Positions 6,755 through 11,418 of a stretch of 11,418 nucleotides of DNA are shown piece after piece (the stretch's first letter is position 1; every line of letters starts with the position of its first letter). The stretch spans positions 1 through 11,418 of the forward strand of contig JBEBHH010000067.1 of assembly GCA_040080965.1 (NCBI GenBank). Reading direction: 5' to 3'. This DNA is from SHZI01 sp040080965. GTDB lineage: Bacteria > Pseudomonadota > Gammaproteobacteria > Steroidobacterales > GCA-2729495. Position numbers and translations under genes: made by a program. A model generated the notes under the pieces. The model had not been told where the DNA came from. It ran no database searches and worked only from the letters and a program-made list of their open reading frames with translations.

Positions 6755-7765
6755 ATGCACACCGACATCATCCTCGAAGCCGACCTCACGCCGTCCCAGG
6801 TCGCCGAGCTCGCCCAGCTCGCCGAGGGCTACGGCATCCGCGCTGTTTGGGCACAGAACTACGCGAGCGGCCGGGACCCGTTCCTGTGCCTCATGCCCGC
6901 GGCCGCCGCCACGAAGAAGATCCTGCTTGGCGCGGTCGTCATCAGTCCCTACGAGATGCACCCGCTGAAGATCGCCACCGCGGTCTCGACGTTGAACGAG
7001 TACGCCAACGGCCGGGGCATGGTCGTCATTGGCGGCGGGGGCGAGTGGCCCGGTGTGCTCGGCGTGAAATACGGCAAGCGCGTCACCGGCTGCGGCGAGG
7101 CGGTGGCCATGGTGAAGCGCGCGGTGGCAGGCCAGGTGGTGAGCTGGGACGGGCAGGTCTACAAGGCCCGCTACTTCCGCTCTGCCTGGGTCAAGGACAC
7201 TCCGCCCATCGTCTACGCGGGCGCGACCGGACCTAAGATGATGGACATGGCCACGCGCTTCGCGGACGGCACCATGCTGAGCGACATGATCCTGCCGATG
7301 CTGCCCCGGACCATGGGCTACGTGCGCGAAGGACTCGCGAAGTACGGCAGGAACCCGGCGGATTTCCGCGTCAACAACTTCTGCGCCTTCCACATCAAGG
7401 ACGACCGCGAGGCCTCGTTCGCTGAGGCGCGCCGGGAACTCATGCTGCGTGGCTGGCTGGACGAGGCCTGGTACGAGCCGTTCCTGACGAAAGATGAAGC
7501 CGACCTCGTCGGCGCGAACAAGAAGGCGTTCCTCACCGCGTTCCGCACCAAGAGCGGGGACATCCAGGGCGTGCCGCCGGAAATCTGCGCGAAGCTGGTG
7601 GAGGGCCTGAGCCTCGCCGGCGACCTCCGCGACCTGGACCGGCACGCCGAGCGGCTGCGGGCATTTGCCGCGGCGGGCATGACGGAGAACGCGCTCAGGT
7701 TGCACGAAGATCCCGCCCGCGCCATTCACATCATCGGCCGTGAGCTGATGCCACGCTTGCAGTGA
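6755..7765 (+). CDS. LLM-class flavin/F420-dependent oxidoreductase (paralog A)
   Basis: This 336-residue TIM-barrel enzyme is of the bacterial luciferase-like superfamily. Marks are the N-terminal strand MHTDIILEADLT, VISPYEMHPLKIA (62-74; the equivalent of the family's NPF/Y-x-x-HP motif), NEYANGRGMVVIGGGGE (81-97) for cofactor phosphate contact, YAGATGPKMMDMA and ADGTMLSD (170-177). It should carry out FMNH2-dependent monooxygenation or F420-dependent hydride transfer; sequence alone does not decide. It lacks the extra bulk after GGGG seen in paralogs B-D. Start at ATG 6755 aligns with the paralogs; an upstream extension is open but unlike the family. No Shine-Dalgarno is visible. It converges on paralog B with only 16 bp between stops. 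By N-terminal wording it looks nearest to paralog C. Confidence 0.9.
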   Translation: MHTDIILEADLTPSQVAELAQLAEGYGIRAVWAQNYASGRDPFLCLMPAAAATKKILLGAVVISPYEMHPLKIATAVSTLNEYANGRGMVVIGGGGEWPGVLGVKYGKRVTGCGEAVAMVKRAVAGQVVSWDGQVYKARYFRSAWVKDTPPIVYAGATGPKMMDMATRFADGTMLSDMILPMLPRTMGYVREGLAKYGRNPADFRVNNFCAFHIKDDREASFAEARRELMLRGWLDEAWYEPFLTKDEADLVGANKKAFLTAFRTKSGDIQGVPPEICAKLVEGLSLAGDLRDLDRHAERLRAFAAAGMTENALRLHEDPARAIHIIGRELMPRLQ

Positions 7766-7781
7766 CGGGACGCGTGCCTGC

Positions 7782-8810
7782 CTAGCACAGCGCCGGGGCC
7801 ACCTGCTCCGCGACCAGCCGGATCGCCGCTTCGGGATCCCCGTAGAGCCGCAGGCCGATCTCCGTTACACCGGCGCGGCGGAAGGCGAGGATTTCGTCGA
7901 TGATCCCCGTCAGGTCGTTGCACGCGCCCGTGAGCGTCAGGCCGTCCACCAGCGCATCCAGGATCTGCCGCGGCACCACGCCGGCGGGGTCGTCGCCGCG
8001 CTGGTAGGCCAGTGCCAGCCCCGGCAGATTCTTCTCGATGAGGTCGCAGGCGGCGGCGTCGACGAAGGGGGCGTTGCGCGCCCGCTCCCAGATACCGCGC
8101 ACCCAGAGCTTGCGGCGTGCTTCCGCGTAGGCGGCCGTGCGGTCGGGCTGCACGTGCCAGGCGAGGAGGTTGTTGATCGAGAGGTCGCGGCTTAGGCCGT
8201 TCCTGCGGCGGGACAGGCCTTCCCGGAGCGTCGCGACGGTGTCTCCGATGTAGTGGAGCGAGATGTCGCTCAGCATCACGCCGTCGGCCAGTTCCGCGGC
8301 CAGCGCCAGCATCCGCGGGCGGTTGGCGGCCACGTAGAGGCGCGGCGCCGGCGCCGTGGCCCAGTCGGGCAGGTAGTTCTGCGCCTGGAACAGCTCACCG
8401 TTGAAGTTGAAAGGTGCCGTCGGCGACACCGAGCGCAGGAATTCCATGCACTCGCGCACGCCCTGGACCATCCGCGGGTGGGTGGCCCGCCGGTCGGGCT
8501 TCAGGCCCATGCCGATCATGGTTCCGCCGCCGCCGCCGATCACCAGGTTCGCACGGCCACCCGAGAGTTCGTTGAGGGTCAGCACCGCGTTGGCGATCTT
8601 CAGCGGGTGCAGTTCGAAGGGGCTGATGGCGACCGGTCCCATGCGAACCGTCCGTGATTCGCGGGCCAGGAGCGAGAAGGCGAGGAAAGGGTCCCGCGCC
8701 GAGAGGATGTTGGGCGCCCACACGGCCTCGAAGCCCAGCTGCTCGGCGAGCCGGCCCAGGTCCCGGAAGCGTCCCGGGGAATCGGGCTCGAAGATGAAGT
8801 GGATGCGCAT
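7782..8810 (-). CDS. LLM-class flavin/F420-dependent oxidoreductase (paralog B)
   Basis: This is a 342-residue luciferase-like TIM-barrel protein. Its motifs are MRIHFIFEPD at the N-terminus, ISPFELHPLKIA (62-73), NELSGGRANLVIGGGGG (80-96), ADGVMLSD (175-182) and a C-terminal EIGLRLYGDPEAAIRL helix shared with the other three copies. ATG 8810 was chosen because it aligns with the paralogs; 17 more in-frame codons upstream would run into the end of paralog C. The start lies 13 nt after the C stop on the same strand, so B and C are probably one transcript. No Shine-Dalgarno is visible, hinting at coupling with C. Substrate is unknown; heteromer formation with C is possible because luciferase itself is a heterodimer of paralogs. 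Confidence 0.9.
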   Translation of the reverse strand: MRIHFIFEPDSPGRFRDLGRLAEQLGFEAVWAPNILSARDPFLAFSLLARESRTVRMGPVAISPFELHPLKIANAVLTLNELSGGRANLVIGGGGGTMIGMGLKPDRRATHPRMVQGVRECMEFLRSVSPTAPFNFNGELFQAQNYLPDWATAPAPRLYVAANRPRMLALAAELADGVMLSDISLHYIGDTVATLREGLSRRRNGLSRDLSINNLLAWHVQPDRTAAYAEARRKLWVRGIWERARNAPFVDAAACDLIEKNLPGLALAYQRGDDPAGVVPRQILDALVDGLTLTGACNDLTGIIDEILAFRRAGVTEIGLRLYGDPEAAIRLVAEQVAPALC

Positions 8811-8823
8811 CAGCGAGTGCGCA

Positions 8824-9864
8824 TCAATACCGCTCGAAGTGGGGTAATACGTTGTCCGCAACGATCTTCAGGCCCGCCATCGGCTCGTCGAAGAGGCGGA
8901 TCGAGAGTTCGGTGAGGCCCGCCTTCTCGAAGACCCGGAAGCGCTCGATCTGGTGGTCGATGTCGCCCATGTCGCCCGCGGAGGAGCAGGCGGCGATCAG
9001 GCGGTTGACGATGGACTCGGGCACGTCCTCGATCTTGCCGGACCGGGTCCAGAAGGCCTTGGCGAAGTTCTGCCACTTATCGATGACCAACTGGCGCTCC
9101 TCGGCGGTGACGTAGGGCTCCATGTCGTACTTGGGCGGCAGCAGTTCGCCACGGAAGACCAGCTCGCGCCGCGCCTCGTACATGGACTTGTCCCGGTCCG
9201 CCTTGATGTGCCAGGCCCAGAAATTGCCGATGCGGAAATCCTCAGCGGGCGTCGTGCGGGCGGCGAGGCCGGCGCGCAGGTGCTCCATGTGGTGCCCGAT
9301 CTTCTCCGGGGTTACGTCGCTCATCTGGGTGCCGTCGGCGATTTTGCCGGCCATCTCGAGCATTCTTGGTCCCGTCGAGCAGGTGAAGATGCCGGCCTTT
9401 GCCGACTTGGCCCAACTGTTCTTCAGCGGGCGCGAGAGCTTGAAAAGTTCGCCCTGGTAACCCTGGACGAACTTGCCGGACGTCACCTGCTTCACGATCT
9501 CGACGCACTCGCGGACGCCGCGGAGCATGCGCTGGGCCTTGGGGTCCATCTTGATGCCGGTGGCGCCCATCACCGAGCCGCCACCACCGATGGCGGCGAC
9601 TGCCCGGCCCCCGCTGATTTCGTTCAGCGTGAGCAGCGCGTTGGCGATCTTCAGCGGGTGCGTCTCGTAGGGACTGATGGCCAGGACGCCGAGCTTGATC
9701 TTCTTCGTCGCCAGCGCCGCCGGCACCAGGTTGACGAACGCGTCCGGGTTCTGGTGATAGTTGGAGTGCCAGAGGGTGCGGAAGCCATGGTTCTCCGCAG
9801 CGACGGCGATCTCCGCCACCTGCGCGGCGGTCAAATCAGGCTCGAGGATGATATCGATTTGCAT
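8824..9864 (-). CDS. LLM-class flavin/F420-dependent oxidoreductase (paralog C)
   Basis: This 346-residue luciferase-like enzyme starts MQIDIILEPDLTAAQVAEIA, close to paralog A. It has AISPYETHPLKIANALLTLNE (62-82), GGRAVAAIGGGGS (85-97), CSTGPRMLEMAGKIADGTQMSD (162-183, with Gln where the others have Met) and the shared C-terminal ELSIRLFDEPMAGLKIV helix. It is more Lys-rich than its neighbours. It is the first gene of the probable C-B transcript and is divergent from paralog D across an 83-bp mirrored intergenic region that carries candidate operators, so regulation shared with D is likely. ATG 9864 has no Shine-Dalgarno; the leader immediately before it reads CTCTCCC. Cofactor and substrate are undecided. 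Confidence 0.92.
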   Translation of the reverse strand: MQIDIILEPDLTAAQVAEIAVAAENHGFRTLWHSNYHQNPDAFVNLVPAALATKKIKLGVLAISPYETHPLKIANALLTLNEISGGRAVAAIGGGGSVMGATGIKMDPKAQRMLRGVRECVEIVKQVTSGKFVQGYQGELFKLSRPLKNSWAKSAKAGIFTCSTGPRMLEMAGKIADGTQMSDVTPEKIGHHMEHLRAGLAARTTPAEDFRIGNFWAWHIKADRDKSMYEARRELVFRGELLPPKYDMEPYVTAEERQLVIDKWQNFAKAFWTRSGKIEDVPESIVNRLIAACSSAGDMGDIDHQIERFRVFEKAGLTELSIRLFDEPMAGLKIVADNVLPHFERY

Positions 9865-9868
9865 GGGA

Positions 9869-9883
9869 GAGGTACCGGACCTT
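9869..9883 (-). promoter_or_regulatory. Candidate operator upstream of paralog C
   Basis: On the minus strand it reads AAGGTCC-G-GTACCTC, an imperfect 7-1-7 palindrome (5 of 7 pairs) ending 5 nt before ATG 9864. It is the mirror copy of the perfect palindrome in front of D. No regulator gene is visible in the window. Confidence 0.5.
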
Positions 9884-9921
9884 GGTTTTAGTTATTCTGC
9901 TGCATCAGCATAACCAAAACT

Positions 9922-9936
9922 AAGGTCCGGGACCTT
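9922..9936 (+). promoter_or_regulatory. Candidate operator upstream of paralog D
   Basis: AAGGTCC-G-GGACCTT is a perfect 7-1-7 palindrome, 11 nt before ATG 9948 and downstream of the AT-rich centre. This is where a repressor would block transcription start or elongation. As an RNA it could also fold into a hairpin near the start codon. Confidence 0.55.
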
Positions 9937-9947
9937 TCCACCATTCC

Positions 9948-10961
9948 ATGAACATTGATGTCGTAGTCAACGCGCTGGCCGCTCCCGACGAGCTGGCCCG
10001 GCTCGCGGTCCAGGCGGAGGCCGCCGGCGTGGGGACGGTCTGGACCGCCAGTTACCTCGCGTCCCGGGACCCCTGGTCGAACCTGGTGGCGGCCGCCCAG
10101 GCCACGAGCCGCATCGGCCTCGGGGCCATCGCCGTCAATCCCTACGACACCCACCCGGTCCGCATCGCCACCGGCCTCCTCACGCTGAACGAGTACGCCA
10201 GGGGCCGCGCCCGCATCGTCGTGGGCGGGGGCGGCGAGGCCCTGCAGGCGCTCGGGATCAAGCCCGAGCGACGCGTCAGGGCCGTGGGCGAGTGCGTGGA
10301 GATCCTGAAGGGCGTCACGCCGGGCACGCCGTTTTCCTTCGAGGGGCAGGTGCACCGGGTGCAGGGCTACAACCCGTTCTGGGCCAAGGCGCCCAAGCCG
10401 CCGGTCTACGTGGCCGTGAACAAGCCCCAGATGCTGCGGATGGCGGCCCGTCTGGGCGACGGGATCATGTTGTCCGACCTGACGCCGCCCATCTGCGCCG
10501 AGCGCATCGGCTGGGTCCGGGATCACCTTCGCGAGTTCGGCCGCGCCGCCGACCCGTTCCGCTACTACAACTTCGTGGCCTGGCACGTGTACGCCGACCG
10601 GGAGCGCGCCGTGCGCGAAGCGAAGATGTGGCTGGGCTACCGCGGGCTCTTCCGCCGCTGGGTTCTGAACACGTTCATGACCGATGCCGAGTGCGACGTG
10701 ATCGAGGCCCACAAGGCCGACATCTACGGCATGGTGCCAAAGAAGGCCTGGTCCGTGCCCGGCGTACCCGACGCGCTGCTCGACTCCTGCGTCGGGAACC
10801 TGACCCTCGCCGGCACACCCGCCGACATTCCGCGCTTCGTCGCCCACCTGCGGAAGATGCGGGACGCCGGCTGCACGGACATCTGCCTCGAGCTGCACGA
10901 CGACCCCGCCGAAGGCATCCGCCTGATCGGCGAGCACGTCATACCCCCGCTGAAAGCGTAG
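9948..10961 (+). CDS. LLM-class flavin/F420-dependent oxidoreductase (paralog D)
   Basis: This 337-residue luciferase-like protein is the most divergent of the four at its N-terminus (MNIDVVVNALAAPDELARLA). It keeps VNPYDTHPVRIATGLLTLNEYARGRARIVVGGGGE (63-97), YVAVNKPQMLRMAARLGDGIMLSD (154-177, with GDG for ADG) and the C-terminal DICLELHDDPAEGIRLIGEHVIPPL helix. The normal SPY/F becomes NPY here, as in many F420-dependent relatives, but this does not settle the cofactor. It is divergent from C and shares the mirrored control region. No Shine-Dalgarno precedes ATG 9948. The stop codon TAG is contributed by a REP element, and the next gene is convergent, so D is probably monocistronic. Confidence 0.92.
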   Translation: MNIDVVVNALAAPDELARLAVQAEAAGVGTVWTASYLASRDPWSNLVAAAQATSRIGLGAIAVNPYDTHPVRIATGLLTLNEYARGRARIVVGGGGEALQALGIKPERRVRAVGECVEILKGVTPGTPFSFEGQVHRVQGYNPFWAKAPKPPVYVAVNKPQMLRMAARLGDGIMLSDLTPPICAERIGWVRDHLREFGRAADPFRYYNFVAWHVYADRERAVREAKMWLGYRGLFRRWVLNTFMTDAECDVIEAHKADIYGMVPKKAWSVPGVPDALLDSCVGNLTLAGTPADIPRFVAHLRKMRDAGCTDICLELHDDPAEGIRLIGEHVIPPLKA

Positions 10962-10981
10962 GAGCGGCTTCAGCCGCGACC
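10959..10981 (+). repeat. REP-type extragenic palindrome, copy 2
   Basis: It is identical over 23 bp to the copy at 3661-3683: GTAG head and stem GCGGCT-TC-AGCCGC. Its TAG (10959 G precedes; T at 10960 is read in frame as part of the end of paralog D's GCG-TAG) terminates paralog D. Confidence 0.85.
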
Positions 10982-11028
10982 TTACCTCCGGCTCGAGACT
11001 CGCGGACTCGATTCTCGCCGGAGGTAAG

Positions 11029-11051
11029 GTCGCGGCGGTCGCCGCTCCTAC
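11029..11051 (-). repeat. REP-type extragenic palindrome, variant copy 3
   Basis: On the minus strand it has the GTAG head, then stem GCGGCG-AC-CGCCGC. Relative to copies 1 and 2 the innermost T:A pair is replaced by G:C and the loop TC by AC, so pairing is preserved. Its TAG (11050-11048) is the stop codon of the DUF486 gene. Confidence 0.8.
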
Positions 11052-11395
11052 GCCTTGTCCCGGAAGATGAAGAACGCTGCCCCGGCCAGGCAGATCGCTG
11101 CCCACGGGTAGTTCAGCGTCAGTTTCTCGCGCATGTAGAAGAGAGCGAACGGTACGAAGACGCTGAGCGTGATGATCTCCTGCAGGATCTTGAGCTGGCC
11201 CAGGCTCATTACCTGGTAGCCCACCCGGTTCGCCGGCACCTGCAGCAGGTATTCGAACAGCGCGATCCCCCAGCTCACGAAGGCGGCGATCAGCCAGGGC
11301 CGGTCGGCCAGGTTCTTCAGGTGCGCGTACCAGGCAAACGTCATGAAGACGTTGCTGCACATGAGCAGCAGGACGGACGTGACGAACGGGTTCAT
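11048..11395 (-). CDS. DUF486 family small membrane protein (DMT-like)
   Basis: This 115-residue integral inner-membrane protein has four predicted helices, at roughly 4-24, 33-53, 70-90 and 96-112. Wording such as LLLMCSNVFMTFAWYAHL, WGIALFEYLLQVPANRVGY and LKILQEIITLSVFVPFALFYM is characteristic of DUF486, a family placed in the drug/metabolite transporter superfamily near the EmrE-sized proteins; its transported substrate is not known. E49 in the second helix (ALFEYLLQVPANR) and E73 in the third (LKILQEIITL) are membrane-region acidic residues that could couple to protons, by analogy only. ATG 11395 is preferred; a TTG one codon upstream is possible. No Shine-Dalgarno is seen, and a REP copy lies directly upstream. 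Confidence 0.9.
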   Translation of the reverse strand: MNPFVTSVLLLMCSNVFMTFAWYAHLKNLADRPWLIAAFVSWGIALFEYLLQVPANRVGYQVMSLGQLKILQEIITLSVFVPFALFYMREKLTLNYPWAAICLAGAAFFIFRDKA

Positions 11396-11401
11396 CAAGC
11401 C

Positions 11402-11418
11402 GTAGGAGCGCCTTCAGG
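11402..11418 (+). repeat. REP-type extragenic palindrome, variant copy 4 (cut by window end)
   Basis: It reads GTAG then GAGCGCCTTCAGG up to the edge. Relative to copy 1, G to C in the left stem is matched by C to G in the right stem (GCGCCT-TC-AGG...), so base pairing is kept. It lies 6 nt upstream of the DUF486 start, with the same orientation as copies 1 and 2. Confidence 0.75.

Larger units (their letters stand above)
9866..9939 (+). promoter_or_regulatory. Mirrored divergent promoter/operator region between LLM genes C and D
   Basis: The two arms, 9866-9895 and the reverse complement of 9910-9939, match at 26 of 30 positions around a 14-nt centre (9896-9909) containing TGCTG-CAT-CAGCA. 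It fills almost the whole 83-bp gap. The inner part is an AT-rich island (TTTTAGTTAT and ATAACCAAAAC) in otherwise GC-rich DNA, suitable for divergent -10/-35 elements; TTTTGG-17-AATAAC can be read on the minus strand and TTTTAG-17-CATAAC on the plus, both weak matches to sigma-70. Outer parts hold GGTCC/GGACC palindromes. The likely role is coordinated control of C-B and D. Confidence 0.75.
10958..11052. repeat. Composite inverted REP pair (BIME-like) between convergent genes
   Basis: REP copy 2 and an inverted variant REP (copy 3) flank a private inverted repeat CTTACCTCCGGC ... GCCGGAGGTAAG (10981-10992 and 11017-11028). Inside that lies a further TCGAG/CTCGA pairing (10993-10997 and 11007-11011). 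The arms are 35 and 36 nt, nearly complementary, with a 24-nt loop region, so a long hairpin could form in either transcript. It sits exactly between the stops of paralog D and the DUF486 gene and probably serves as a bidirectional terminator or mRNA 3' stabiliser. Confidence 0.8.

Noticed and set aside
6194..7729. 511-codon open frame on the minus strand opposite the CsbD-like gene and paralog A
   Set aside because: It spans the end of the HutD-like gene, the CsbD-like gene, a terminator and paralog A in antisense; no domain recognised.
9888..11360. 490-codon open frame on the minus strand opposite paralog D
   Set aside because: It is the antisense of a well-supported LLM gene and part of the DUF486 gene; the translation is Gly/Arg/His/Val-rich with no family motif, as expected from GC-rich codon bias.
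1..11418. CRISPR array, tRNA, rRNA, prophage, toxin-antitoxin or defence genes
   Set aside because: No regularly spaced repeats, no cloverleaf seen, and no nuclease, helicase, transposase or toxin-like families among the supported genes.

Overview
The window looks like chromosome of a high-GC (roughly two-thirds G+C by eye) gammaproteobacterium, most likely near the Xanthomonadales/Nevskiales. The reasons are the codon use, the gene families, and a REP-type extragenic palindrome with a GTAG head and a GCGGCT-TC-AGCCGC stem, of a kind common in Xanthomonas, Stenotrophomonas, Lysobacter and Pseudomonas relatives. No phage, transposase, CRISPR, tRNA or rRNA gene was found.

Layout: (1) 16-3664 (+) is a tightly overlapping four-gene unit: class I SAM methyltransferase, small unknown protein with a likely coiled coil, PhzF-family isomerase, and an exported tannase/feruloyl-esterase-family hydrolase. 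A REP palindrome closes it and supplies the last stop codon. (2) 3761-4543 (+) is a short-chain dehydrogenase, convergent with (3) 4575-5621 (-), a probably exported ankyrin-repeat protein with a cysteine-containing C-terminal domain. (4) 5695-6267 (+) is a HutD/Ves-family cupin, divergent from the ankyrin gene. (5) 6347-6616 (+) is a CsbD-like stress protein followed by a strong GC hairpin. (6) 6755-10961 holds four paralogous luciferase-like (LLM) flavin- or F420-dependent oxidoreductases, A(+), B(-), C(-), D(+). (7) 11048-11395 (-) is a DUF486 four-helix membrane protein, convergent with D. A composite inverted pair of REPs lies between D and this gene, and a further variant REP begins at the right edge.

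The most interesting parts are non-coding. The 83-bp gap between divergent LLM genes C and D is almost entirely a mirror image: two 30-nt arms match at 26 of 30 positions around a 14-nt centre. Each arm carries a 15-bp GGTCC/GGACC palindrome next to its start codon, a strong candidate for paired operators under one regulator. The REP copies keep a 6-bp stem through paired base changes, and three of them supply the TAG stop codon of the gene they follow.

The four LLM paralogs, with B and C arranged as a likely two-gene transcript, suggest a local family expansion for oxidation or reduction of related substrates. Nothing in the window identifies the substrate or decides between FMN and F420. 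No wholly new multi-gene system can be demonstrated from the sequence; the LLM cluster with its mirrored control region is the best candidate for follow-up.
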